Origin: Ostrinia nubilalis
Lineage: Eukaryota > Arthropoda > Insecta > Lepidoptera > Crambidae
Direction of reading: 5' to 3'
NCBI RefSeq assembly: GCF_963855985.1
Contig: NC_087100.1
Coordinates: forward strand, 7,599,001-7,663,000
DNA: 64,000 nt
Made by a program: the position numbers and the translations under genes. Of this stretch, positions 35,148 to 46,320 are shown one piece after another (the first letter of the stretch is position 1; each line of letters begins with the position of its first letter). The notes beneath the pieces were generated by a model. That model did no database searches, had not been told where the DNA came from, and saw only the letters and a list, made by a program, of their open reading frames with translations.

Positions 35148-37879
35148 ATGGAGAGTAGAAACAACAAGAAGTGCGTTATTTGTAATAAGAGGCGAAGTCG
35201 TGGTGGATCACCCTTACTTTTGAGTAGGTTTCCTCTGGATTCTGACCGGTGAGTTTCTAATAACACTCATTTATTACAAGATAATTTTACTGATTGTGTA
35301 AACTTAAAGGCTGGGATTAATATTTTTAATCATACAGTAAATAACCATAACCAATTTTTAATTTCAGTATTTTGTTTCGTACTCTGCAAATGAATTGCAT
35401 AACAATACTAAAAGAAATTAGTTGATGAATAAATTTCAGTTTGTTATTCTTTTTCTTTTCTAATAGGTATTTCTTATTTCAGTTGTCGAATGTGGGTTAA
35501 AAATGCTGGCTTAGAAGACTTAGCATATGTACCTATTGAAAAGTTACACCAACTGAAGTTTGTTTGTGGTGGGCACTTCACTCCTGAATCCTTCAATGCC
35601 AAAGGAACTCGGCTGAAGAACTCAGCTATTCCAACACTGGAATTGAGCAATCCCATCTTGCCAGATGAAGTTTTGACAGAGTTTCCTCTTCATGTAAAAG
35701 ACTCCAATAAAGAAAACCTCAAGACAGGTATGATGATGACTTCAATTATTTTTTTAAAATTTAATTTACTATCTATCAATTTTTCTTTAGATGTCTTAAT
35801 TAATTTTCTTTGGTTTCCAAAACAAACCAACCGAATGCAATTTAACAAGGTTCTTTCTTTGTAACCACAAACATGTGTTGTATGCTTATCAATAAATAAT
35901 ATATAATTTCAATTATTAATTATATCTATACTTTGTTACAGTTCTTTATGATCATTCATATTGCATTCCAAAGAAGTCAAATCCAGTTGAACGAGGTATG
36001 TTTATCTAAAATTATACTAATAATATAAAAAGGAAATATTTAATTGTTTGTTTGTATTTGATCGGCTCCGTAACTGGAGCCAAGATAGCCTAAAGTGCGG
36101 GTTAGAACCCCACAGCTTGAATATTGTAGTAAACCCACTCGTAACACAATTTAGCTTAGAATGTGTGTTGAGTTAGAGGGACTTTAGTAATTTGTGTAAT
36201 ACAAATTCTTCAAAAAAAGTACCGGACCAATTTGAAAAATTTTAGGCAATCTACATTAATTAGCCAGGTCAGCTAGTTTAATAATATTTATAAGCTAGTA
36301 ATTTTTAATGTGAGCAAGACATGTACTAGACTGATTGTACCCTAAAGTTGGGTAAGAACATGACATTTTATTACCCAATTCACATTTCATTATCTGCTTT
36401 CAGTTCCCCTTACAACTACAACCAAACAACTAAATTCAACATGTTTGGGAGCTGTGGATATACCAGATTCTGGTATTTCTGCGAAAACAACTTTTGAACC
36501 TCTTCCTTCTACTTCCAATGCACCAGAACATATGACCTATAAACCCATTACTCATGGTAAGTGTACAAACTAATTATTTAACTTCTAAAATATGCCTTCC
36601 CTCAAACTAAAGAATGCCACCCTGGATGCGTTCTGCAGTCTGCAGTCAGGTCAAAATGAACTTATATGTACAACATTCTAGGTTTCTGTACATTTTATAT
36701 TAATGCGATTTGACCGTGCGGATACGAACAAAGAACGCAAAGCACACGTGACTGATTGCCTTATCACGACCACTTACAGATTGTCTTGACATACCCGCAG
36801 ACCGCATCCAGAATGCAGAACATTAAAACCTCTAAATGCCTTTAATTTAATATTATGTCATTGTTATTGAAGGTGGGCCCACGCTTCATATTTTATGAGA
36901 AGAGCTATCATTATCCTGTCTTTGCATTTTTTTAAAACTTGATAATGATTGATTGATTTGGAAATAATATGTTTCATAAAACAACAAAATAAATTTTAAA
37001 CTAATTTGCATATTTATAATATTTCAGATGATAAAAACATTTGCCATCAAGATGCACAGGCAGAAATATTAGTCCACAGTTATAAAAGACCTAAGAAAAA
37101 CATTGAAATGAAAGGTAAGATAAAACATACCTAATTTAAAAAACTAAGTAAAATTGCTGATTAATTAACCAATATTCAATTCAATTTGCTTTAATGTTGT
37201 TTTTTTTACTAATGGAAATGTTTTTATTACAGACACTTCATCAACATTTACAATTAAAGAGAAGAGGCTTTGGCGACAGTTACAAAATGCAAAAAAAACA
37301 ATAAGGAATATAGCGAAGGTAGTTGCAGAAGAACACAACAGAAATTTTTTAAATATTAAAAAACTGAATAGTACCATTGTAAATCCAACATTCAAAACTA
37401 AGATGAGGGTGAAGTATGCTGCGCATGCTCTGAGTAATACCGTGGCAGCTATTTTAAAAATGATGGCATGGAAAGAAGTTTCTGATTGCAATGATACAGC
37501 ATTTGTGATTGAACAGTTAGATAAACTATTTGATTGTACAAATGGTCCATCATCTTTAAATGACGTAAAGAAAGGGATCCGGGAAAATGTTTCCACATCA
37601 AGTAATCACATTGAGTCTTGGACCTTTTATACTGATAAGTTAAAAACCATAAAATTTATAACAGCAGAAAACACGATACTAAAAAATGTTAAATGCGTAA
37701 AGGGATATCAAATATCTATCAAATCCTTAAACGATATTTGGGAAAAGTTAAAGAATGAAGGGTTTAAATATATGAACCTTAGACAGTTTAACCAAGACTC
37801 TCTGGAAAACTTATTTGGAATCATTAGGCAACACAGTGTAACCAATAGAAATCCCACTATCACGCACTTTTTGGTGTAG
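35148..37879 (+). pseudogene. Deleted P transposase retaining the THAP DNA-binding domain (KP-like)
   Basis: The exons are 35148-35248, 35483-35727, 35942-35995, 36404-36556, 37028-37114 and 37233-37879. Relative to the left copy, exon 6 lacks 801 bp (267 codons) between the IAK and VVAEEH segments. The deletion keeps the frame but removes the helix-turn-helix, both catalytic Asp residues and the DIPHL motif. The frame then runs into the SINE and stops at 37877-37879, giving a predicted 428 residues. The THAP domain and all five upstream introns are intact (Ile44 has become Leu). It cannot catalyse transposition. In Drosophila, short THAP-containing P derivatives such as KP repress transposition, and this product has the same layout. 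It may equally be a non-functional relic. Confidence 0.75.
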
Positions 37880-38128
37880 TGGTTCAGAACGGACTACTAT
37901 GCCGAGAGGTCCCGGGTTCGATTCCCGGCCGGGCAGAAATTGAAATGATGAATTTTAATTTCTGTGACGGGTCTGGGTGTTGCTATGTATAATATGTATG
38001 TATTTAAAAAAAAAAAAGTATATAAGTAGTATATCCGTTAAGCTAGCACCCATAACACAAGCATATTAATTGCTTACTTTGGGGCTAGATGGCGCTGAGT
38101 GAGATTGTCCAAAGATATTTTAAAAAAA
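37868..38128 (+). mobile_element. tRNA-derived SINE inside the right P copy
   Basis: The head carries an A-box-like TAGTGGTTCAG and a B box GGTTCGATTCC. The body includes GTGACGGGTCTGGGTGTTGC and GCTTACTTTGGGGCTAGATG, a standard lepidopteran SINE body, and it ends in an A-run. It replaces about 549 bp of P sequence (equivalent to 29929-30477 of the left copy). No target duplication was seen, so either a deletion accompanied insertion or it followed later. Confidence 0.75.
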
Positions 38129-38808
38129 AAATGTCAACAACATAATAAATAAATTTATGATAAGATGTTTAAAATATTAAGTTACCTTTTTCTAAGAAAA
38201 AGTTGTAAAATCATTAATGACAGCTTCATAAAAAGTGAAAACAATTTTGCTGACAAAAGTAAAAAAGCACAGCAACAAAGCATTGAAAAGTAATCTTAGG
38301 GCTGAGGTTCGATCAGCTGATAAGAAAATTAAAGATGTTTATAAATAAAAATCCTATTTTTTCTTAGAAAAAGTTGTGAAAATAAAAGTTTACAAAATTA
38401 TCATTTCTGTACTTTGTTATAATTTTCAATAATTCCTCATGCCTACAACTGCTATGTCATGTTCAATACTTATTGTAATATACCTATTTTATTTCGAAAT
38501 AAATAATTTACGTTACAAAACTTCGTTTTACTTACACATAGTATAAAATAAAAATAGTAATCATTAAAATATTGAAGGTTCCTATACTAGATATCGATAT
38601 GCAATTACAACCCTAGCAAAGTATCGATAATCGATAAGTTATTACGAACGTCACTAATACTGTCAGAAAATAAGGCATTATGTTGGTAGCTCCGCCTGTA
38701 GTTTGTGCGGTTGGTAAAGATTTGCGGGTCGTTCTCTAAAATGCATATGTGTGCGTGAGCTCAAAAAATATCTATGGAGTGCCGTCTCTTACTCTTTTAT
38801 GCTCTTTG

Positions 38809-38816
38809 GTTCAAGT
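38809..38816. repeat. 8-bp target duplication, right copy (GTTCAAGT)
   Basis: It joins directly to ...GCTCTTTG, the point where the left copy continues into its terminal repeat. It equals the 8 bp at 29229-29236. Confidence 0.8.
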
Positions 38817-38869
38817 TCTTATTTTCTGTTGCGTTCGCGAGCGACAGCAATACCAATACGATAGCCATA

Positions 38870-38925
38870 AATAAAAACCGGCCAAGTGCGAGTCGGACTC
38901 GCGCACGAAGGGTTCAGTTCAGTAC
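38870..38925. repeat. Fragment of a common lepidopteran repeat
   Basis: AAAACCGGCCAAGTGCGAGT followed by CGGACTCGCGCACGAAGGGT is a motif I recall from many lepidopteran genomes. Its parent element is not determined here. Confidence 0.4.
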
Positions 38926-39835
38926 AACTGTAAAGGTTAAATAGTAATTTTATTATTTTTAAGTAAATATACAACTACACTACACTGGGCACGGCTAACA
39001 AACGGTAATTTGATTAACATCGTTAATTCAAATAATTTATTTTAAACAAGACACATAATACATTGTTTTACTTTCACAGAAAATACCAATATTACAAGTA
39101 TAATCGGAATAAGTACGAAGTTAACCTTTCGATCACCCGAGGTCGCACAGACTTCAAGTTTGCTAAATGTAATGCATGCAGCGAGCCCCGCTGGACTGAC
39201 GGGAATTTGCGCTCGATCGATGCCAGGATGTCACTACCTCACCTGGCGGACGAACAAACTGTACATTCCACCAATTCCACTTTATAATGAAATTGTTATG
39301 TAGGTATGTGTAAGGAAGAACTAAATAAAGATAGATACTAAGTATTAAGCCTAACACTTGTTTTTAGTGTATAGTAGGTAAATTATTATAAATTATAAAA
39401 AAATAAAGTAAAATATAGTAAAAAACAATCAAACAGTTTAGATATCCCATCAAAGAATTAAATTTTCTACATAGAGTTATTAACAACTCTATGATTTTCT
39501 ATTATCATATTGTATATCCGAAATGGATAACTGTTGAAACCACTAAATTACTTATTGTTACCACCTTTTGTACACAGTATTGACAATAAAAATATTATGA
39601 TTATAATTATGGAGGCTGGTGGTGGAGGGTGCGAGCGGAATCGGATAAGTATAGCTAAGCTGTCAAGTCCCCGGGATCCGATAATTGTGTTCCATGACTT
39701 TTTATAAGAAAAAAGTAAAAGATAGAAACAAAGTAAGAGATACAACCAGGATTCTCTTCTTTAAAATATAATAATTATTTTAATTTAGAGGCAGGACGAA
39801 TAATCTTCCCTTAGGTACTGAAAATCTTGTCGAAG
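38926..39835. other. Non-coding stretch
   Basis: AT-rich sequence with a short open frame at 39063-39287 that I do not recognise. No repeat ends were found. Confidence 0.45.
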
Positions 39836-39843
39836 GCTGACAG

Positions 39844-40145
39844 CAGTAGCGGCGTAAGGGGGGGGGGGGGGGGGGGGGGGGGGCGTTGGGGGCGGTCCGC
39901 CCCGGGTGCCAAGCATCAGGGGGTGACACAAGTCGCGCAGATTAGTACTCACTGGCGCATCTGCATGGCAAATCTGCGGTCTATGTCATGATACGGGGGG
40001 GAGGGGGGCAATTGCGATTCGAATCGACAGGTAACCCCAAAATCCTGGGGGGTACCAAGGGGTGCCTTTGGACTTATGACGGGGGGGGGGGGGGGGTGAT
40101 GGGGGGTGATCGCCCCGGGTGCCAACCCATGCTACGCCGCCACTG
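39844..40145. mobile_element. G-rich hAT-type MITE (302 bp)
   Basis: The ends CAGTAGCGGCGTA and TACGCCGCCACTG are inverted repeats. The 8-bp target duplication GCTGACAG stands at 39836-39843 and 40146-40153. CAGTGGCG-type ends with 8-bp duplications are typical of hAT. The interior has uninterrupted G runs of 26 (39858-39883) and 16 (40081-40096) and two CGCCCCGGGTGCCA motifs. It is non-coding. Confidence 0.8.
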
Positions 40146-40153
40146 GCTGACAG

Positions 40154-40575
40154 ATTTGCTCATGAATGTCAAATTGCGTACCGTACCTACTAGGTATAGG
40201 TATTTCTACACCACACTTAAGCCCAAGTGTTTTGCTATTAGGGCGAACGCAATTTTGGAATATTACAAGTAGGTAGTATAATAATAATGATGCTGCCTAA
40301 ATTACATTTTAATTATTTATGGAATAATAAATCTTACACAAAATAACAAGAAGCAAACCTTTTGGCTGAAAACTGAATCTACAAGATAAAGAGGCAGGGA
40401 GTTTGGATTTTATGAGCAAATCGTGTTAATATAAATTAAAATAGTGTCAAAATCAGCTGTACCTACGTTTAATATTCTGTCAAAATTCACTGATTGTAAT
40501 ATTTTTTTGTTGTAAAAGGAATCCGATTAGGTCCTAGATTACGAGAGTTATTCGTGCTCAGGGTACTGAATACGT
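40154..40575. other. Non-coding stretch
   Basis: AT-rich; nothing recognised. Confidence 0.5.
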
Positions 40576-40587
40576 TTTATAGTCCCA

Positions 40588-40768
40588 CTAGCTTTCCGCC
40601 CGCGGCTTCGCCCGCGTGGAATTTTGTCTGTCACAGAAAAACTTTATCGCGCGCGTCCCTGTTTCAAAAACCGGGATAAAAACTATCCTATGTTCTTTCC
40701 CGGGACTCAAACTATCTCTATGCCAAATTTCATCAAAATCGGTTGCGAGGTTTAAGCGGGAAAGCGTA

Positions 40769-40821
<53 letters not shown>

Positions 40822-40853
40822 GTTACTTTCGCATTTATAATATTAGTTGGGAT
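40588..40853 (+). repeat. Dispersed lepidopteran repeat with long CAGA array
   Basis: It opens CTAGCTTTCCGCCCGCGGCT and ends with a (CAGA)n array (about 40769-40820), then an ATTTATAATATTAG tail. It is the forward counterpart of 2916-3126. The open frame across it is an accident of the repeat. Confidence 0.65.
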
Positions 40854-43205
40854 TGAGTCTTTGCCAGCGCTGCTTTGCGGCTAGTGGAGCTACACATGCG
40901 CCGGACGAATAATCGCTAGCCTTAGGGTATAGCTCGCTTAAATTTCTATTAGGTAAGTGCGGTGTAATTACACTGGCAGTCTAGCAAGTTACAGCGAAAA
41001 TGTGTGAAATTTTTGTTGGTAATTAGTAGGTAACATTTGCGATGTGATGATGATAGGTACTTAACTTAAATTAGCACGGTAACTTGAACACAAGTTGGTT
41101 GTACCTACCTGAAGTAAAATGTGTTTTCTTTGTAAATACACTTTTTACAAGAACTTAAATTTAAGTAAGCATTGGAAAGATACGATCTTTGCGTAGTAGG
41201 TACCTATTGAAATACGCAACATGGACTGAATTCCCGATATTTCCTTTTTTTTAAGGTAACTGAAAGTAGATCGTGTAATGTCGAGGAATCCAGGGTGGCT
41301 TTGCGGAGGGTGCCGCGTCGCTCGAGCCACACCTGGGACGCTCGGCCTCCGCGCTGTGTACTCAGTAACCCCACACAAACTTATCTAGCTCTAAAAGGCT
41401 TTGGATTCGTGTTTGTTTTATCCAAAGGATAGATCGACTTTGCATCCTTTCCGTAACACGGAACCTTTTCAGTTACAAATTTTTCATTCGTTTGAATTTC
41501 ATTATGACGTATAAAAACCCTTAATAAATTCGGGTTTTCCACGGCGGACGAAATTATAACGGTCATTTTATATTCTTCTTATATCTGAGCGAACCATTAT
41601 TCTGCGATGTGCTCTTTGTCTTTAAAGCCAACTAACTTTTTTGTGAACAATGAAATTGTAAATGGAACGTCTCACTCATTTTATAGTCAGAGCACTTTTA
41701 AGTATTTTAGGTTGGTTCATTCCTTACAAAAGATATGTTAAATTAAACCCATACTAACATTTCAATGCAAAAGTAACTCTTTGTATATTACCTACGTTTC
41801 ATAAAAAAAACACTAAACTATTAGTAGGCTAGGTAGGTACCTATTATTACGGTAGGTGGAATCGAGAAGGAAGGACATATTTCTTTTGAAAACTTTATGG
41901 GGTTGAAAGAGGTGGATGTGAAAGCTTGAATAGGAACTCATCATTGTTAAGTTTGTTAATCTACGCTTTTGGTAAAAACAGTGTTTGTGAACAACTAACG
42001 TAACGAAGTACCTACAGACTACTCGTAGTAGGTACTTATTAAAGAATATTTTATTTACTTTTTGATTGATCTCGGTCTTAAACTGCCGTCGAGGAATAAG
42101 ATAGGTATTGTTAAAATGTTAACTTTAACACAATAAATTAATTAATTTACTTGGGATTAAGTAAATCAGTAATTTGAATTGATAAATAAGTGATACTTAA
42201 TGCAAATTGATACCGATTGTTAGGTAGGTATTCATTATTTTTGCTTCAGGGAAAACACGAAATAATGATTCGCCTTGTTAAACACAATAATTTTATTATA
42301 AGTAGGTAGGTACCTAAGTCTTATCTCGATTACTGAAGTAGGTATTTATTAATTGGACGCATAAATTGTATTTTATCACTGTCCTGAATTTTAATGCTGC
42401 TAAGCAGAAATACCTACAGCTGCCGAGCTCGTAAATTTCCAATAACGTATAGGTAAGTAGGTAACTGACAGTTATGAAAATCTTACAAGTGTCCAATTAT
42501 GAATATTGTATTCTAGTTGTTACGATCATAATTAATTAACCTATTAATGATATGAATCTAATAACTATACCTAGTTTCCTTTTATTTCAACGACAAAACC
42601 TTATAATCATTACCAAATAAAGTGGTAAGATGAAAATATCAATTTCAAGGAGAGTTTCACAATAATAATAACAAAAACCTTGTAAATGTAACGCGCTACG
42701 TGAGCATTTTGAGCGGAGAGGTAGAGAGATTGTTGTTTGTAAAATATTGTTTCTTACATTAAAGCATAACCATAATGGTTTTGGGCTAGGCAACACATAT
42801 TGAACAACTGTGCTATTTATGAGTTTGTACCTAAGCTGTACGAGTTGGTATGTTCACAACAAATAACACAATGCTAACATTAGCGTAGGTAGTGTAATGT
42901 AACGAAATCCTTATCATGGCAGTGTTGACGGATACACATACGCACATAGAGATATCCCTCACGCGGTTTCATCACTTCGCAGTATTCCAGATGCGATCCG
43001 AGCGCCCGACCCGGGGGAGCTCCGCGTAAGTCCCATCATTCATCTTTACGCCCCAGTCCCTATTAAAATAAAAAGTCGTCGTATGTGATTTTCTTCACTA
43101 CTAAATCCACCCTTCGACGGGAAACGACCAAAAATATGACGACTACGAGCACTTTAGCAACGGAATGCAGATCTCAAGACAGAATGTAGCATAAATATTT
43201 TATTA
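40854..43205. other. Non-coding stretch with one possible small exon
   Basis: A GC-rich patch lies at 41270-41365 and another at 42985-43035 (see the candidate exon). The rest is AT-rich with many GTAGGTA-type motifs. No supported gene. Confidence 0.4.
42991..43025 (+). CDS. Candidate 35-nt exon starting with ATG
   Basis: ATTCCAG precedes an ATG that opens 11 complete codons (MRSERPTRGSS), and the stretch ends at a strong donor (CCGC|GTAAGT). The GC content is far above that of its surroundings. Either an internal exon or the end of a longer 5' exon would fit. The protein is not recognised and no partner exon was found. Confidence 0.25.
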
Positions 43206-45084
43206 TATACAGGGTGTTGATTTCAATACCCGCCATATTTAGGGAGTAGATTAAGTAGCTTATTCTGATCACGAATCAGCAAAAAAACTGACTTCCAAAT
43301 TTTTTATAATTATTTTTTAAATATCTACGATTTCCATAATCGACCACTACAGTGCAGAATAGTCCCCCAACGCAAACGGCGCGCGGCGCTCACCCGGTGA
43401 CCCGGGCAAACGCTGCGCCCCCCGTCCCGCGCCCCACTACCCGCGCTCGCCCATGAGTCAGTCAACTATCAGCCACAATCAGCTGTGAGTTCAAAGACGA
43501 CTACTGGACAGAGCTTAATCCAAATCTACCCTAAAAATGTAATGAGTAAATTAGTTACTTACACCTTATCATGTTACGAGTTTATTTGTTGTTCTAAAAA
43601 CTAATTAATTAAGTACTCTTTAATTAATAAAAAAAACCTTTTACACGAATTTGCTTCCTTCCGCAAAATAATTTTTTTTACAGAACCTACATTATTATTA
43701 TTTTTTAATTAAACCATGCTTTTATGTGTGTGATAAGCTTGTACCTACTTATCATTCAAAAGTACTGTAAACAGATGACAATAATGCTCTTTCATACAGG
43801 TTCGTTATTCCTTACATTTCCAGTTCTCTACCTTAATAACTTTTACGTCTTTACGATAGTAATTATTAAAATAAAACTTAACTTACTTAATACCGCAAAC
43901 TGAACACCTAGAAATAACACACTGGCAAACTCTTGTTCCTTCACTTTCGATAGGAGATAAGACAAGATTTTGTTTTTAAACTCGATTGATTTCAGTACCT
44001 AAACAAAATTTCATATCTTAAAAGAAAATTTCATATCTTTCATTTGGAGCGGTGACTTGTAATACCACCGCCTCGCGCGCGGCACGGACATCGGGCTCGA
44101 ACGGAATAGGTACTTCCCCATCTTCGTGTTTCGGGCGTCATCGGGCGGCCGGCGCTCAATCGTGGATCATCGATTTTCTCTGTTCATCAGTCCGATTTTG
44201 CTATCCACGCAGAGAGGCCGCGCGCACGCTCCGCGAAATCTAGCTCGTATTTAGAATACCTAGTACTCAATCGCTATTTTCTTATTTCTTGCCTTGTAAC
44301 TTCAACTTTTCTCTTCCTCTCTGCTTGATAACTGTTTTCTAGTACTTATTACTTCCTACTACCGTAATAACGTAATTTCATTTCTATCGGCGTTTAATTT
44401 AAATACCCTGAACGAATGTTAGTTAGGTTCAGGTTAGACTTCCATTCTTCATAACTTACATAAAATAATTCATCATCATGTTCGGGATTATTTTAAATGA
44501 ATGTAATTTCATTACACGAAATAACTACCAAAATTTATTGATATTCTTATCGTTTTAATAATAACGATTAGTAATTAAAGATCTACAAATCATTTGCATT
44601 TGAGTGTTTTGAAAGCTTGCTTTAAGAGCATTAATGATAGGATGAATCTTTAGTTCACAAAGATTAAACAAAGTATTTTTCCCGCCGCTTTTACATTCTC
44701 ATTCGTTGATAGACTTCCTGTACTAAACTGACGAAATTAAACTTTTCTGATGTTAAAAATTACGTAAAGTAGTTGAAAATGAAGAAAAACGATAACTACC
44801 GATTCACGACGACATTCGATGGACGTATTTCATCGAATGCACTTTTCTAATTGAGAATGTTACTAGGTATGCAAAATCACTTGAAACCTATGTTACAGTT
44901 AAGCTTTTACATTTACAAATACATTAGTTTTTATTTCATTCAAAAATACCCAGTAGTTATGATTTTATAGGCATTCAAAGTTCGCTTAAATATTGAGTCC
45001 CGCCGACGGTCACGTGACCCCGTGTGACGTACATTCACAGCGTCCGCTCACTAGAAAACGGATATAAACATACTTAAATAATTT

Positions 45085-45150
45085 TTTTTTGTAAATACAA
45101 ACTTATTATACATATTAACACCCAGACCCATCACAGAAATTAAAATTGAA
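45085..45150 (-). repeat. SINE fragment, reverse, inside element A
   Basis: ACACCCAGACCCATCACAGA and its flanks are the reverse complement of the body of the SINE at 37868-38128. It is only a short fragment. Confidence 0.5.
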
Positions 45151-45154
45151 CCAA

Positions 45155-45460
45155 ACCCAAACTTGATGCGATTGTGTCGTTTTATTGCGAATTACCTTCC
45201 AGCTCCATCATTAGACCCCGATTACTATATAGAATTAAAATACTCATCAATACAAAACGAACGAGCCCAAACTCGATGCATTTAAGTCGTTTTATTACAG
45301 AGTTCCTATGGCCACCTTCCAGCTCCATCATCAGATCAGCTCCATGTCATCATAATATTGCATGGTCATCCAAATCACATGTGTTTGCGAAATTTCAGCT
45401 TAATCGGTTGCCTGGAAGTGGGTCTTAATTCAGTTTGCAAGATTCCACCCATACAAATAT
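45155..45460. repeat. Dispersed repeat with internal duplication, inside element A
   Basis: CCTTCCAGCTCCATCAT and CCAAACT(T/C)GATGC(G/A) each occur twice (about 45155-45215 and 45265-45330), so the block is an imperfect tandem pair. It belongs to the roughly 790 bp that element B lacks. An open frame across it is not considered genuine. Confidence 0.5.
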
Positions 45461-45742
45461 GAGCCAGTCGTTGTAATATGACGTCACGCGCATAAAATGG
45501 CGGGCCGGCCGCCGCCCGCACTTTTAAAATTCAATATCTTGGAAACTAATTAACGTATCGAAATAATTCTTTCACGTGTATTTTTTATTTTTAACAGAGA
45601 ATACAGAAAGCTAAAAAACAAAATTAGTGAACATTCTTCATTGCAAATTTGCGATTTTTGATTGTTTTCTCGTGCGGTTTTGAGTATTTAGTGTGTGAAA
45701 GTGTGATAGTGAGTGTAATAATAGTGAGTGAGTGTTAGGAAG

Positions 45743-45832
45743 ATGCCAAACCATACGTACAGTGCTCGTGAGTACGTAAACATGGTTTACTGTTACGGGA
45801 GGGCACGTGGAAACGCATCTGAAGTCGCATCG
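45743..45832 (+). pseudogene. First exon of a DUF4817-type (helix-turn-helix) transposase, element A
   Basis: The exon has 30 codons from ATG 45743 to a donor (GCATCG|GTGAGT), phase 0. The protein contains Y-S-A-R-E-Y-V-N-M-V and YGRARGNASEVAS. This fits the start of the DUF4817 HTH domain seen in insect and spider transposases (E-x2-x-M-x3-YG-x2-x-GNA). The downstream catalytic exons are absent from the element, so only this exon persists. Element B carries the same exon broken by a frameshift. Confidence 0.5.
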
Positions 45833-45967
45833 GTGAGTAGGTACCTAGTTCTAAACTTAAAGGAATGTGTTTTTTTTTAATGTAAGGAGTAAATAATCTG
45901 GTAATTTTGTGTACAAAATACTCCCGCGATTGCGGTAGTGGCGGAAAGCGCGTAGGTACGCTCCAAT

Positions 45968-45994
45968 ACACACACACACACACACACACACACA
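45968..45994. repeat. (CA)n microsatellite
   Basis: An uninterrupted CA array inside element A. Element B has only CACTCACACGCACA at the matching place, so the array expanded in A. Confidence 0.8.
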
Positions 45995-46320
45995 TAGGAA
46001 ACAGCAAACTAATTTAAAACGAACTTTAACTTTAGTTAGTCAAACAAAAATACCTACCTATTTACACTACCTATTTTACGTGGCTTCCTTCAGTAGACTA
46101 TCAGACATGATAAACGAGCGATCCGCGTAGCTCGATGGGTGCCGCAGTTGAAACGTATTGCAGTATTACGAGCCACAGTACAGTTGATGTCGCACGGAAA
46201 ATATTCGCTAAAAATTCTACTTTAGTTTGTAATTTTTTTTTTGGTGGATAATGCGTTTATATATGTCATAATAGATCACCTAAATAAATATGGCGAGGAT
46301 TGAAATCAACACCCTGTATA

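Larger units (their letters stand above)
29237..38808. mobile_element. Head-to-head P-element palindrome inserted as one unit
   Basis: The unit consists of a complete left P element (29237-34657) and an inverted right copy (34665-38808), separated by a 7-bp filler (GTATAGT). The arms 29251-34496 and 34665-38808 mirror each other at very high identity, apart from indels in the right arm. Both outer ends are the element's 3' end. One 8-bp target duplication (GTTCAAGT) flanks the whole. The right copy lacks about 161 bp at its 5' end, including that terminal repeat, and exactly the 14-bp tip (GTGTCTACCCACTG) of its 3' terminal repeat. This arrangement is best explained by aberrant break repair after a cut at the 5' end of a single inserted element. 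Confidence 0.85.
34665..38808 (+). mobile_element. Truncated inverted P-element copy (right arm)
   Basis: This copy is inverted relative to the left one. It has lost its 5' terminal repeat with about 161 bp, an 801-bp block inside the last exon, about 549 bp replaced by a SINE, and the 14-bp tip of its 3' terminal repeat. The exon 1 donor reads GTGAGT here and GTAAGT in the left copy. Lacking both canonical tips, it could probably move only as part of the composite, if at all. Confidence 0.8.
43210..46316. mobile_element. TIR element A (3.1 kb), first of two tandem copies
   Basis: The ends CAGGGTGTTGATTTCAATAC... and their reverse complement at 46316 form inverted repeats of about 35 bp with a few mismatches. 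TATA stands on both sides (43206-43209 and 46317-46320). The body matches element B over most of its length and includes a GC-rich block (43370-43460). An extra segment of about 790 bp (44852-45645) holds a reverse SINE fragment and another repeat. The 2- or 4-bp TA/TATA flank suggests Tc1/mariner-like or a related superfamily. It is non-autonomous. Confidence 0.8.

Noticed and set aside
29237..38808. Possibility that the large palindrome is merely an assembly fold-back artefact
   Set aside because: The right arm has private differences (801-bp deletion, SINE replacement, loss of 161 bp and 14 bp at its ends, base changes), and the target duplication spans the unit. A read artefact would be a plain mirror. 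Still worth a long-read check.
40616..40840. Frame ending in TDRQTDRQTDRQ
   Set aside because: Translation of the CAGA microsatellite in a dispersed repeat.
45174..45428. 84-codon frame inside element A
   Set aside because: Lies in a tandemly duplicated dispersed repeat; not a gene.
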